Source: Streptomyces violaceusniger (GTDB taxonomy: Bacteria > Actinomycetota > Actinomycetes > Streptomycetales > Streptomycetaceae). Taken from it: 64,000 nt of DNA. Below the pieces are notes generated by a model that was not told the origin of the DNA, ran no database searches, and saw nothing but the letters and a program-made list of their open reading frames with translations. The number at the start of each line of letters is the position of its first letter. Within the stretch, counting starts at the first letter, position 1. Shown here piece by piece: positions 1 through 9,293 of the stretch. Location of the stretch: NCBI GenBank assembly GCA_005405945.1, contig BJHW01000001.1, forward strand, positions 1,922,001 to 1,986,000, in the 5' to 3' direction. Position numbers and translations under genes: made by a program.

Positions 1-707
1 GACCCCCATCTCCTCGTACGCCTTGAGGTTCTTCTCGCGGCGCTCGCGGGTCGTCGCGTCCTCGTCCTTCAGGCTCGCGCGCATCTGGCCGAGGGTGATG
101 GTGCCCCGGTAGTGCGTCGTCCGCACCCCGTCGATGGTCTCCTCGCCGACCCGCTTCACATCGTCGGAGCCGGAGAGGAAGGCCGACTCGTCGGCCGGGT
201 TCTTGTCGGCCTGACGGGAGAGCGAACCGCCGCCCAGCGAGCCGGTCTCCTTCTCGCCGAGGGCCGAGAGGTCCAGCTTGAGCCAGCTCTTGCCGTCCAG
301 CCCGGCGGATGCCTCCTTGCCCCGTCGAGGTACATCGCCCCGTCGAGCATCCGGATCTCCACCGCCGCGTCGGCGCCCTGGCCGACCGCGCGCATCTTCA
401 TGCGGACGGCGACCGGCTCGAGGCTCATCGCCGCCTCGCCCTCGATCCGCCCGTCCTCGGGAGTGCGACCGCTCATCCGGTAGCGGAACGAGGTGAGCTT
501 CTCGCTCTTCTCGGCGGCCGTGCGCACGGCCGCCGCCGGGGCCATCCGCACCTGCTCCGAGGACTTCTCCCCCGCCTTGCCCTCGTGCTTTCCGTCCGCC
601 CCGGACGATCCGCAGCCGACCGCGCCGCCGCAGAGCAGCACGGCGGTGAGCACGGCACCGGCGGCTCGGGTACCTCTGCCATGTCCCCCATGTACGACCA
701 TGGCCAT
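1..707 (-). CDS. Putative secreted lipoprotein, partial, frameshifted
   Basis: The ATG at 707 follows a purine-rich AAGGGGTGGGG stretch. The first 32 residues form a lipoprotein signal: a short basic region, a hydrophobic core and a GGAVGC lipobox with Cys32 as the lipidated residue. A Gly/Ser/Lys-rich linker follows. The body has the look of secreted beta-rich Streptomyces lipoproteins (TSFRYRMSG, MLDGAMYLDG, later DGVRTTHYRGTI), similar in style to LppX/LprG folds, but I cannot name the family. The reading frame breaks near 320-327 at a CCCC run; the next frame continues with KEASAGLDGKSWLKLDLSAL to the window edge. I read this as one gene with a one-base error. The C-terminus lies outside the window. 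Function unknown. Confidence 0.7.
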
Positions 708-788
708 AAACCCCACCCCTTGTAGAACTTCTGTTCGTTTCACTGTGATCCGGGACAGTACCAGCAAACGCCGACAGTCGGCCGGGAG

Positions 789-3170
789 CTATCCGTGGGC
801 GCGGACCGGGGGCAGGGGGCCGTCGTAGCGCTCGAGGGCGACGCGGGTGAGCTGTCCGGTGCAGCCCTGGGCCAGCCGCGAGGTGCCGATGTCGCGGGTG
901 ACCGCGTTGGAGTTGCCGTGGACGCAGATGGCCACCTCGGGGGCGGAGGGGTCCCACCAGGCGCCGGTGGCGAGTTGGGCCACCCCGGGGCGTACCGCGT
1001 CACTGATCCGCACTCCTGCCAGGCAGCTGCCGACGGCGCTGCGGATCCGCACGACATCGCCGTCGCCCAGTCCCAGCGCCCCGGCGTCCCGCGGGTGCAG
1101 CCGGACCGGCTCGCGGCCCGCGACCTTCGACGACGCGCTCAGCTCGCCGTGGTCGAGCTGGCTGTGCAGCCGGGTGGCGGGGTTGTTGGCGACGAGCCAG
1201 AAGGGGTACGCGGCGTCCTGCCCCGGGTCCGGGTCCGGGGGCAGCCAGGCCGGGTGGCCCGGGCAGTCGTCGTAGCCGTACGAGGCGATGGTCGCCGAGG
1301 CCAGCTCGATGCGGCCGCTCGGGGTGGCCAGCGGACGGGCGCCGGGGTCGGCGCGGAAATCGGCGTAGAGGGTGTGGTACTCGCGCAGGCCGCGCAGGGG
1401 GATCCGGCCCGCCCGCCAGAAGGTGCCGAAGTCCTCCTCGGGGGCGTACCGCGGGTCCAGCCCCGCGCGCCAGCTCTCGTAGAGGTGTTCCAGCCAGCCG
1501 CGTTGGTCGCGCCCCTGTGTGAAGTCATGGCCGATGCCGAGCCCGTCGGCGAGGTCGGACAGGGCGCGGAAGTCGTCGCGGGCCTCGCCGACCGGGTCGG
1601 CGACGCGGTGCATGGCGATGAGCGCCGCGTCCTGGCTCGCGCCGCCGATGTCCTCGCGTTCCAGGGTGGTGGTGGCGGGCAGGACCACATCGGCGTGGCG
1701 GGCGGTGGCCGTCCAGTGGGGCTCGTGGACCACGACCGTGTCCGGGCGGCCGAAGGCGCGGCGCAGCCGGGCCAGGTCCTGGTGGTGGTGGAAGGGGTTG
1801 CCACCAGCCCAGTGGACGAGGCGGATGTCGGGGTAGGTGTACCGGCCGCCGTCGTAAGTGAAGGTCTCCCCCGGGCACAGCAGCAGATCGGCGATCCTGG
1901 CGCAGGGGATGAAGTCGGGGACGGGGTTGCTGCCCTGCTCGAGGGTGGGCAGCCGGTACGGGAGGGTGCCGGCGCCGATCCCGGCGGTGGCTCCGTACCC
2001 ATGGCCGAAGCCGCCGCCGGGCAGCCCGATCTGGCCGAGCAGGCATGCCAGGGCGATCCCCGCCCACAGGGGCTGCTCACCACGGTGGGCGCGTTGCAGG
2101 GACCAGCTGAGGGAGATCATGGTCCGGTGCCGGGTCAGCTCACGGGCGAGTCCGGCGATCCGGGCGGCGGGAATGCCGCAGATCCCCTCGGCCCAGCGCG
2201 GGGTCTTGGGAGCGGAGCCGTCCTGGCCGAGGACATGGCGGGCGAAGATGTCGAAGCCCGTGCAGTGGGTGCGGCAGAAGTCCGCGTCGTAGCGCCCCTC
2301 CTCGATGAGGACATGGCTGAGCGCCAGCATCAGCGCGGTGTCGGTGCCGGGGACGGTGGCCAGCCACTCGGCGTCGAGTTCGGCCGCGAGGTCGTCGCGC
2401 ACCGGGCTGACGAGGATGAACCGGGCGCCGCGGGCGCGCGCCGCGGCCAGCCGCTCCGCGGTGCGGTGACGGCTGAGGCCGCCCGCGTTGACCTGGAAGT
2501 TCTTGGCCGGCATGCCGCCGAAGCAGAGAAAGAGGCCGGTGTGCTCGGCCAGCACCGGCCAGGTGGTGGGGGCGCTGATCGGCGAGTCGTCGCCGACGAC
2601 ATGGCGCAGCAGGGTGCGGGACGCGCCCAGGCTGTAGGTGTTGACCGAACGGGTGTAGCCGCCGAAGCAGTTGAGGAAGCGGTGGATCTGGCTCTGCGCG
2701 TGGTGGAAGCGGCCCGCGCTGCCCCAGCCGTAGGAACCGCCGAAGACGGCGCGGTTGCCGTGGTCGGCGCGGACCCGGCCGAACTCCCGGACCAGGAGGG
2801 AGATCGCCTCGTCCCAGGACACCCGGACATAGGTGTCCGCGCCACGCCCGGGGTCGGGCCCCGGGCCGTGCTCCAGCCAGCCGCGCCGGACGTGCGGTGC
2901 GAGGACCCGGCCCCGCGGGCCGAGCGCGGCGGGGACGTTGCGCAGCAGGGGCGACGGGTCGGGGTCGCCCGGATCGGGGATCACCTCGAGGCCGCCGCCG
3001 GGGAGGGGTGCGGCGGTGAAGGTGCCCCAGTGCGAGCTGTGGGGGCGGGGGGTGGGAGCGGGCGGCGGGTCCGGGTTCGGCGGCGGCTCCGAGGTCGGCG
3101 GCGCGTCCGGGGCCATCGCATGGCCCGACGGGTCCGGGGCCATCGCGTCGCCTGGCGGGTCCGGGGTCAT
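789..3170 (-). CDS. Molybdopterin oxidoreductase, BisC/TorA/DMSO reductase type
   Basis: About 793 aa, a typical length for single-subunit bis-MGD reductases of S- or N-oxides (biotin sulfoxide, TMAO, DMSO). There is no N-terminal [4Fe-4S] cysteine motif. The SYGWGSAGRFHHAQ segment (about residues 146-159) matches the family region that carries the serine molybdenum ligand (Ser151 here). Further family signatures are WAGGNPFHHHQD, HWTATARHADVVLPAT and the C-terminal HGNSNAVTRDIGTS cofactor-binding end. No Tat signal is present, so the enzyme should be cytoplasmic. The N-terminus is a Pro/Ala/Asp-rich tail containing MAPDPSGHA-like repeats. The ATG at 3170 overlaps the upstream stop (ATGA), giving tight translational coupling; it is the last gene of the operon starting at 13942. 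The substrate is unknown; the operon context suggests an imported N- or S-oxidised compound. Confidence 0.85.
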   Translation of the reverse strand: MTPDPPGDAMAPDPSGHAMAPDAPPTSEPPPNPDPPPAPTPRPHSSHWGTFTAAPLPGGGLEVIPDPGDPDPSPLLRNVPAALGPRGRVLAPHVRRGWLEHGPGPDPGRGADTYVRVSWDEAISLLVREFGRVRADHGNRAVFGGSYGWGSAGRFHHAQSQIHRFLNCFGGYTRSVNTYSLGASRTLLRHVVGDDSPISAPTTWPVLAEHTGLFLCFGGMPAKNFQVNAGGLSRHRTAERLAAARARGARFILVSPVRDDLAAELDAEWLATVPGTDTALMLALSHVLIEEGRYDADFCRTHCTGFDIFARHVLGQDGSAPKTPRWAEGICGIPAARIAGLARELTRHRTMISLSWSLQRAHRGEQPLWAGIALACLLGQIGLPGGGFGHGYGATAGIGAGTLPYRLPTLEQGSNPVPDFIPCARIADLLLCPGETFTYDGGRYTYPDIRLVHWAGGNPFHHHQDLARLRRAFGRPDTVVVHEPHWTATARHADVVLPATTTLEREDIGGASQDAALIAMHRVADPVGEARDDFRALSDLADGLGIGHDFTQGRDQRGWLEHLYESWRAGLDPRYAPEEDFGTFWRAGRIPLRGLREYHTLYADFRADPGARPLATPSGRIELASATIASYGYDDCPGHPAWLPPDPDPGQDAAYPFWLVANNPATRLHSQLDHGELSASSKVAGREPVRLHPRDAGALGLGDGDVVRIRSAVGSCLAGVRISDAVRPGVAQLATGAWWDPSAPEVAICVHGNSNAVTRDIGTSRLAQGCTGQLTRVALERYDGPLPPVRAHG

Positions 3171-4498
3171 CCGGTGGCCGTCCTTCCGTCGTTCTCCTGA
3201 GCCTCCCCCTCGACCGAACCGAGGCTCAGCATCAGGCGGTTGGCCCAGCCGAAGAACGCCGCACAGTGTACGAGGTCGACCAGCGCGAGCTCGGTGAGGC
3301 CCAGCGCGCGCAGCGCCTCCACATCGGCTTCGGCGGCGGTGGCCGGGACCGGGGCGAGCCCCGCGGCGAGCCGGGCGATCAGCTTCCAGCGGCGGCCGAG
3401 GACGGCCGTGGAGCCGTGGGCCAGGAAGCGGTGCACCGGTGCGGGGTCGCCGTGCAGCCGGGCGGTGAGCCGGGCGTGCACCGAGGCGCAGTAGACACAC
3501 CCGTTGTACAGCGATACGGCGGTGGCGGCCAACTCCCGCTCGGCACGCGGCAGTCCGCCCTCGGCGGTGAAGGCGGCCAGGTCGATGGCGGTCCGTACGG
3601 CGAGAATGCCGAGGTCGTGGCCGAGGGTGCGGAAGTACGGGGTGTCGACGCGCCGTTTGCCGGCGAGCGCGGTGCGGTGTTCCTCGCTCAGCTCCTCGGG
3701 GGCGAGCGGGCGGATGGCGGGGCGCCAGGTGAGGACGTCGGTGGTGTACTGGGGCCCGCCGGACACGGTGGTCGAGGGCGCGGCGGGGTGGGTACCGGTG
3801 CCGGGATCACCGGTGGCCAGCAGCGCCAGCCCGGCGGCCAGGTGCATCTGGTGGTTGGCGAAGGCGACGGTCTGGGAGAGCGTCACGATCTGCGGTTCGG
3901 TGAATCCGGCGGCGCGCAGCGCGTCCGGTCCGCCCTCGGCCGGGGTGTGGGTGAGCAGCCGGGCGTGGGCGACGGCGGCGGCGATGCGGTGTGCTTCCGG
4001 CGTCGTCCTCCCACCGTTCAGTGGGGCGCGGGCGGTGATCCGGTCCGCGGTGGCGGTGTCCCCCGTGGCGGCCTCGAGCAGCGCGCGGTAGTGGCCGACG
4101 GCCGGGGCGCGGCGGTGCTCGACGGCCACGGCGAGGGCGGCCGCGGCGCGTTCGGCGGCGCTGACGCCGGTGTCGGTGGCGCTGACGCCGGTATCGGTGC
4201 CGCTGACGCCGGTATCGGTGCCGCTGACGCCGGTATCGGTGCCGCTGACGCCGGTATCGGTGCCGCTGACGCCGGTGTCGGCGGCCGTCCCCGGGCCGGG
4301 TGGGAACAGCACGTCGTACGCGCGCTGCTCCAGCTCGATCAGGTCCGGGCGCAGGGCGCGCAGCCGGGCCAGCTCCGGGGTGGCGCCCGCGAAGTGGTCC
4401 AGGACGTCCGGGCCGTCGATGACGTCGGTGGGATGGTCGGTCTTCGGTACGGCTTTCCGTACGGCGTCGTGCACCTCGGGGCCCTTCCTGCCGGTCAT
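3167..4498 (-). CDS. Double carboxymuconolactone-decarboxylase/AhpD-like protein
   Basis: 443 aa. Two CMD-fold halves are separated by a hydrophobic, Pro-rich linker. The second half has the AhpD-type redox motif NGCVYCASVH (Cys334, Cys337, His340), so a peroxidase or thiol-oxidoreductase activity is plausible. The first half keeps the fold pattern (SQTVAFANHQMHLAAGL) but lacks the CxxC. The layout resembles a fusion of the CMD-domain and alkylhydroperoxidase-domain families named after Avi_7170 and Avi_7169, which also sit beside peptide-type ABC transporters. Residues about 72-113 are a six-copy TDTGVSG repeat. The ATG at 4498 overlaps the ABC ATPase stop, and the stop overlaps the molybdoenzyme start. 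A role in protecting or regenerating the molybdoenzyme step is inference only. Confidence 0.8.
   Translation of the reverse strand: MTGRKGPEVHDAVRKAVPKTDHPTDVIDGPDVLDHFAGATPELARLRALRPDLIELEQRAYDVLFPPGPGTAADTGVSGTDTGVSGTDTGVSGTDTGVSGTDTGVSATDTGVSAAERAAAALAVAVEHRRAPAVGHYRALLEAATGDTATADRITARAPLNGGRTTPEAHRIAAAVAHARLLTHTPAEGGPDALRAAGFTEPQIVTLSQTVAFANHQMHLAAGLALLATGDPGTGTHPAAPSTTVSGGPQYTTDVLTWRPAIRPLAPEELSEEHRTALAGKRRVDTPYFRTLGHDLGILAVRTAIDLAAFTAEGGLPRAERELAATAVSLYNGCVYCASVHARLTARLHGDPAPVHRFLAHGSTAVLGRRWKLIARLAAGLAPVPATAAEADVEALRALGLTELALVDLVHCAAFFGWANRLMLSLGSVEGEAQENDGRTATG
4160..4285 (-). repeat. 21-bp tandem repeat, six copies, in CMD gene
   Basis: Six head-to-tail copies of a 21-bp unit (plus-strand GCTGACGCCGGTATCGGTGCC), starting at 4160, 4181, 4202, 4223, 4244 and 4265. 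The middle copies are identical; the outer ones differ by one to three bases. It encodes TDTGVSG-type heptads and is in frame, so copy number can vary without breaking the protein. Confidence 0.95.
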
Positions 4499-6273
4499 GC
4501 CGGGCGGCGCGGGGACGGTGTGGCCTCGATCAGCGCCCGGGTGTAGTCGCTGCCCGGGCGCTCCATGATCTGCTCGCGGTCCCCGGTCTCGACGATCCGG
4601 CCGTGGCGCAGTACGGCGATCCGCGAGCACATGTGCCGTACGACGGTGAGGTCGTGGGAGATGAAGAGCATCGCCAGGCCCCGGTCCCGGCGCAGCTGGG
4701 TGAGGAGGTTGAGCACCTGCGCCTGGACGGAGACGTCGAGCGCGGACACCGGCTCGTCGGCCACCAGCAGCCGGGGCCCGGGCGCGAGGGCGCGGGCGAT
4801 GCCGACGCGCTGGCGCATCCCGCCGGAGAGCCGGTCCGGGTAGGCGCCGGCCAGCTCCGGGTCCAGGCCGACCTCGGTGAGCAGCGCGGCGACCCGATCG
4901 CGGCGGGCCGCTCCGCGGGGGAGGGCGGCGCCGATGGTGTCGCCGATGCGGCGGTCGGGGTTGAGCGAACCGTAGGGGTCCTGGAACACCATCTGGATCC
5001 CGGCGGCCAGCTCGCGGCGGCGGCGCCGGGTGGCGCGGGTGATGTCCTCGCCGTCGAAGTGCACGCTTCCGGAGCCCGCGCGCTGGAGGCCGAGCAGGAC
5101 GCGCGAGATGGTGCTCTTGCCGGAGCCGGATTCGCCGACGAGGCCGAAGGATTCGCCGGGTGCGATGGCGAAGTCGACGTCGTCGACGGCTTTGAGTGGG
5201 GGGCGGGTGAGGGTGCCCGGGTAGGTGACGGTGAGGGATCGGACCTGGAGCAGGGGGTCTTCCCCACCCCGCCCCTTCCCGAACCGGGGCTCCGCCCCCA
5301 CACCCCCGCCGGGGCTCCGCCCCGGACCCCGGTCCGGGGTCGCCGGACGGGCTGGATTACCCGCCGGTGCGCCCGAGGGGATGCGCAGGGCGGGGTCGGC
5401 CAGGGACTCCTCGTCCACGGGGCCCACCAGGGCGGCGACGGTTTCGGGGACCGTGGCCAGGCGGGTGCCGGGGGTGTCGTCCATGCGGGGGACGGATGCC
5501 ACCAGGGCGCGGGTGTAGGGGTGTTCGGCGGTGGTCAGGATGCGGTCGGTCGGGCCCTGTTCGACGACCCGGCCCCGGTACATGACCACCACGCGCGAGC
5601 ACATCTGACCGATCACCCCGAAGTCATGGGTGACCAGCACCACCGCCATGCCCATCTCGCGCTGCAGCTCCGCGAGGAGCTCCAGGACCTGGGCCTGGAC
5701 GGTGGCGTCCAGCGCGGTGGTGGGCTCGTCGGCGATCACCAGCTCCGGTTCGTTGACCAGGGCGGCGGCGATCATCACACGCTGGCGCATCCCGCCGGAG
5801 AACTGGTGCGGATACTCCTTGGCGCGCCGCCCCGGCCGGTCGATGCCCACGCGTTCCAGCAGCTCCACGGCGCGGGTGCGGGCCTCGGACCGCTTCACGT
5901 CGTGGTGCAGCCGGTACGCCTCGGCTATCTGGGCGCCGACCGTGCGGTACGGGTTGAGCGCGTCGAGGGCGTCCTGGAAGACCATCGAGACGCGGCGGCC
6001 GCGCAGTTCGCGCAGGGTGCGTTCGCCGGCGCCGACCAGCTCCTGGCCGCCGAGCCGGATGGATCCGGTGATCCGCGCCCGCGGCCCGTGGAGGCCGAGG
6101 ACCGCCAGTCCGGTGGCGCTCTTGCCCGAGCCGGACTCCCCCACCAGGCCGACCGTCTCGCCCGGCCGGACCTGCCAGGACACCTCGCGTACGGCCTCGA
6201 CGCCCGCGTCGGGGAAGGCGACGCTCAGGCCGGACACCTCCAGCAGCGGATTCACCCGTTCCACTTCCGTCAC
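4495..6273 (-). CDS. Fused DppD-DppF type ABC transporter ATPase
   Basis: 592 aa holding two complete ATPase domains in one chain, as in peptide/nickel importers with fused DppD and DppF. Each half has a Walker A GESGSGKS, an LSGGMRQRV signature and a DEPxxALD Walker B. The first half is about residues 1-265, the second about 350-590. The linker is Gly/Pro/Arg-rich. The GTG start at 6273 is followed by TEVERVNPLLEVSGL, the normal N-terminus. It energises import of the ligand captured by the binding protein at 9290-10846 through the two permeases. It lies 22 bp downstream of the M24 gene and overlaps the CMD gene by ATGA. Confidence 0.92.
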   Translation of the reverse strand: MTEVERVNPLLEVSGLSVAFPDAGVEAVREVSWQVRPGETVGLVGESGSGKSATGLAVLGLHGPRARITGSIRLGGQELVGAGERTLRELRGRRVSMVFQDALDALNPYRTVGAQIAEAYRLHHDVKRSEARTRAVELLERVGIDRPGRRAKEYPHQFSGGMRQRVMIAAALVNEPELVIADEPTTALDATVQAQVLELLAELQREMGMAVVLVTHDFGVIGQMCSRVVVMYRGRVVEQGPTDRILTTAEHPYTRALVASVPRMDDTPGTRLATVPETVAALVGPVDEESLADPALRIPSGAPAGNPARPATPDRGPGRSPGGGVGAEPRFGKGRGGEDPLLQVRSLTVTYPGTLTRPPLKAVDDVDFAIAPGESFGLVGESGSGKSTISRVLLGLQRAGSGSVHFDGEDITRATRRRRRELAAGIQMVFQDPYGSLNPDRRIGDTIGAALPRGAARRDRVAALLTEVGLDPELAGAYPDRLSGGMRQRVGIARALAPGPRLLVADEPVSALDVSVQAQVLNLLTQLRRDRGLAMLFISHDLTVVRHMCSRIAVLRHGRIVETGDREQIMERPGSDYTRALIEATPSPRRPA

Positions 6274-6295
6274 CGGTTCCGTCCTCTCAGACCGC

Positions 6296-7480
6296 TCAGA
6301 CCTGGATCAGGTCGCGTCGGGTGTGGGTCAGCAGCTCATGGCCGTCTTCGGTGATCACCAGGCTGTCGGAGTGCTGGAGCCCGCCGAAGCTGGGGATGCG
6401 CAGGTTGGGCTCGAAGGTGAGCGTCATCCCGGGCTCCAGCACCAGGTCGTCGTTGGGGCCGAGGCTCGGCTGCTCATGCGGGCCGAGGCCCAGTCCGTGG
6501 CCGATGCGGCCGGGGAGGTAGTCGCCGTAGCCGTGCCGGACGTAGCTCTCCCGGGCCGCCTCGTAGACCTCGGCGCAGGTCAGTCCGGGCCGCAGAACGG
6601 GCTGGACCTCCGCGCGGATGGCCAGCAGCGCCTCGAAGGCGCGCTGCCGCTCGGCGGGCAGCGGGCCGACGGCGACGCTGCGCTCGTTCTCGGCGTGCAT
6701 GCCGTCGATGGCGGTCCAGATGACGGTCCACTGGATCTCGCCGTCGACCGGGCGGCGGGAGGTGGGCGGCGCGGAGTTCATCGGCACCCGGTCGCCGACC
6801 AGGGAGTAGGCCCACAGGGCGTTGAAGACGCCGCCCTCGAGGTTGCCGAAGTCCATGGCGAGCCGGTCGGGGTGGAGGCTGGACCACACCTCCTGCATGG
6901 TGCGCATGGCGGCCGAGGAGACCTCGACCTCGCTGCGCCGCGCGGCGACCGCCTCCAGCGCCGCGTCCATGCCCGCGTCCGCGATCTCGCAGGCGACGCG
7001 GAGCGATTCGAGCTCGGCGGCGTCCTTGACGTAGCGGGCGCGCATCAGGGCCTGGCCGGTGTCGCTGAACACCGCGCCGGGGAGGGTGAGTTCCAGCCTG
7101 CGCTGGTAGTTGACGGGCAGGAACTCGCCCTCGATGCCGATCCTGGCGTCGCCCAGCCCGCGTTCGGCCATCACCCCGGCGAGCACCTGCCACCAGTGGT
7201 CGGGGCCGATCTCCTTGGCCCAGCGCCCGTAGGGGCGGATGTCGGAGATCCGGGAGACCGTACGGGAGCTGTGGGCGCGCAGCGCGTGCAGGATGAACAC
7301 CGGCTCGCCCTCGGCGGGCAGCACCACCAGCACCGGATGGGAGTAGATCATCGGTGTGTAGCCGGAGAGGTAGAAGGTGTTCTGCGGCTTGACGACGACC
7401 ATGGCGTCCACGCCGTCGGCCCGCAGGTGGTGCTGTACGCGGGCCCAGCGGGCGCGGACGGTCTCGGTGTCGGGGATCAT
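6296..7480 (-). CDS. M24 family protein, creatinase-like, metal ligands degenerate
   Basis: 394 aa with the pita-bread fold of M24 (Xaa-Pro peptidase/creatinase). The N-terminal creatinase-N domain covers about residues 1-140. The conserved HGLGLGPHEQP (His328) and FEP (Glu357) are present. The metal-binding residues are not: the first Asp position is Val/Thr near 252, the second is Glu264 in GMHAENERS, and the last Glu is replaced around His370. Creatinase, which needs no metal, shows a similar loss and a similar ..ALERT-like segment. I infer a creatinase-type amidinohydrolase/amidase or a binding role rather than a dimetal peptidase. The ATG at 7480 overlaps the permease stop. Substrate unknown. 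Confidence 0.82.
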   Translation of the reverse strand: MIPDTETVRARWARVQHHLRADGVDAMVVVKPQNTFYLSGYTPMIYSHPVLVVLPAEGEPVFILHALRAHSSRTVSRISDIRPYGRWAKEIGPDHWWQVLAGVMAERGLGDARIGIEGEFLPVNYQRRLELTLPGAVFSDTGQALMRARYVKDAAELESLRVACEIADAGMDAALEAVAARRSEVEVSSAAMRTMQEVWSSLHPDRLAMDFGNLEGGVFNALWAYSLVGDRVPMNSAPPTSRRPVDGEIQWTVIWTAIDGMHAENERSVAVGPLPAERQRAFEALLAIRAEVQPVLRPGLTCAEVYEAARESYVRHGYGDYLPGRIGHGLGLGPHEQPSLGPNDDLVLEPGMTLTFEPNLRIPSFGGLQHSDSLVITEDGHELLTHTRRDLIQV

Positions 7481-8364
7481 GCGGTGGTGCTCCTCGCGGT
7501 CACGGTCTTCTTCACGGTGCTGCGGGCCGCGCGGCGTCCCCCGCCGCGCTCGGCGAGCCGCTCCCCCAGCAGATTGGCGCCGATCACCAGCGCCACCAGG
7601 GCGAGGCCCGGAGTCACGGCGATCCACCAGGCGCCGAGCAGCTGTCCCTGCCCCTCGGCCACCATCAGCCCCCAGTCGGGGGCGGGCGCCTGGGCACCGA
7701 GGCCCAGATAGGTGAGCCCGGCCTCCATCAGCACGGCGCGGGACAGATCGAGGGTGGCGGTGACGGCGACGAGACCGCGCACCCCGGGCAGCAGGTCGTA
7801 GCTCAGCACCCGCCAGGTGGCGACGCCCTGGGTCAGCGACGCCTCGACATACGCCATGGTGCGCAGGGCGAGCACCCGGGAGCGGACGAGGCGGAAGTAC
7901 GCGGGCCAGCCGGTCAGCGCGATCACCAGCACCAGGACGGCGGTGGACTGGCCGCCGAAGGTCAGCACCAACAGCGCCAGCAGGACGGACGGCAGGGCCA
8001 GTTGCACATCGGCGAGCCGGGAGAGCACCTGGTCGAGCCAGCCGCGGGCGAACCCGGACAGCAGCCCGAGCAGCGTCCCCACCAGGCCGCCGCAGACCAC
8101 GGCGAGCGCCCCCACCAGCAGCGGGGTGCGGGCGCCGTACAGCAGCCGGCTGAGCAGGTCCCGGCCGAGCTGGTCGGTGCCGAGCGGATGGCCGTGGACG
8201 CCGGGCGCGGCGTCGGTGTGGGCGAGGTCCTGGGCGAGCGGATCGTGCGGGGCGAGCACGGGCGCGAGCAGCGCCATCAGCACCACGAGGGCCAGCAGCA
8301 CGGCGCCGATGGCGCCGGCCGCGCCCGGCCGGAAGCGCCGGCCTCGCTGGTCCATGGGGCTCAT
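7477..8364 (-). CDS. Peptide-type ABC transporter permease, DppC-like
   Basis: 295 aa, with an N-terminal membrane segment followed by HPLGTDQLGRDLLSRLLYGAR, the DppC/OppC signature. Five further hydrophobic segments and the EAA loop (EASLTQGVATWRVLSYDLLPG) follow. It pairs with the upstream DppB-like permease to form the channel. Its ATG (8364) overlaps the DppB stop and its stop overlaps the M24 start. The C-terminus is Arg/Thr-rich and cytoplasmic. Confidence 0.93.
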   Translation of the reverse strand: MSPMDQRGRRFRPGAAGAIGAVLLALVVLMALLAPVLAPHDPLAQDLAHTDAAPGVHGHPLGTDQLGRDLLSRLLYGARTPLLVGALAVVCGGLVGTLLGLLSGFARGWLDQVLSRLADVQLALPSVLLALLVLTFGGQSTAVLVLVIALTGWPAYFRLVRSRVLALRTMAYVEASLTQGVATWRVLSYDLLPGVRGLVAVTATLDLSRAVLMEAGLTYLGLGAQAPAPDWGLMVAEGQGQLLGAWWIAVTPGLALVALVIGANLLGERLAERGGGRRAARSTVKKTVTARSTTA

Positions 8365-9293
8365 CGGCTCTCTCCTGCCTGGTGCCGGACGCGCGGGTCG
8401 AGCACGCCGTAGAGCAGGTCCACGACCAGGTTGACCATGACGAAGGCGATGATCAGGAAGGTCAGGTCGGCGAGGACCAGCGGATAGTCCTGGTTCTGCA
8501 GGGCGGTGATGGCGAGCTGGCCGACGCCGGGCCAGGAGAACACCGACTCCACGATCACCGTGCCGCCGAGCAGCGCGCCCGCCTCCAGCCCGAGGACGGT
8601 GACGGTGGGCAGCATCGATCCGTACGCGGCGTGCCGCACCACCCGGGCGCGGCTCATGCCGAGCGCCGTCCCGGTGCGGGAGTACGGGCGGGCCAGCTCA
8701 CCGCGGAGGTTGTTGCGGAACACCCGGGCCAGCGGCGGCAGCACCCCGCAGGCGAGGGTGACCGCGGGCAGCACGATGGAGGTGGCGGTGGTGGCGCCGG
8801 AGGTGGGCAGCCAGGCCAGCTCGACACCGAAGACCCACACCAGCAGGACACCGATGTAGAAGCCGGGCACCGACTGGGTGAGGAACACCAGCCACATGGG
8901 CCATTCGCGGCGGGCCCCGCCGCCCTCGCGCGACCCGGTCCACAGCCCGACCAGGAGCGCCGCGACGGCGGCCCCGGCGAGGGCGACGGCGGCCAGCAGC
9001 ACGGTGGCGCCGAGCCGTTGCAGCACCACGTCCATGGCGGGCTGCTGGAAGGTGAGCGAGTCGGGGAAGTGGCCGCGCAGGGCGTCGCCGAAGAACGACG
9101 CGTACTGCTCGGCCAGCGGACGGTCGTAGCCGAGGGCGTGGCTGAGCTGGGCGACCTTCTCGGGCGGGGAGCCGATCGGGGCCATCAGCACGGCGGGGTT
9201 GCCGGAGAAGTGCAGCAGGCAGAAGACGGCCGAGAGGGCGCCCCAGACGGCCAGCACGGTCAGCGCGAGGCGGCGGATCAGGAAGCGGATCAC
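8361..9293 (-). CDS. Peptide-type ABC transporter permease, DppB-like
   Basis: 310 aa. MIRFLIRRLALTVLAVWG is the usual DppB start, with GTG at 9293 overlapping the stop of the binding protein (GTGA). It has a periplasmic loop, five later membrane segments and the GTALGMSRARVVRHAAYGSMLP EAA loop. The C-terminal DLLYGVLDPRVRH is typical. It forms the translocation pore with the DppC-like partner. Confidence 0.93.
   Translation of the reverse strand: MIRFLIRRLALTVLAVWGALSAVFCLLHFSGNPAVLMAPIGSPPEKVAQLSHALGYDRPLAEQYASFFGDALRGHFPDSLTFQQPAMDVVLQRLGATVLLAAVALAGAAVAALLVGLWTGSREGGGARREWPMWLVFLTQSVPGFYIGVLLVWVFGVELAWLPTSGATTATSIVLPAVTLACGVLPPLARVFRNNLRGELARPYSRTGTALGMSRARVVRHAAYGSMLPTVTVLGLEAGALLGGTVIVESVFSWPGVGQLAITALQNQDYPLVLADLTFLIIAFVMVNLVVDLLYGVLDPRVRHQAGESR

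Noticed and set aside
795-3200. Long plus-strand reading frame opposite the molybdoenzyme gene (and similar ones near 3.3-4.5, 4.6-6.4, 8.4-9.5 and 15.4-18.0 kb on the opposite strand of real genes)
   Set aside because: Products are low-complexity Gly/Ala/Arg/Val or Pro-rich with no domain; they follow from very high GC third positions of the real gene.
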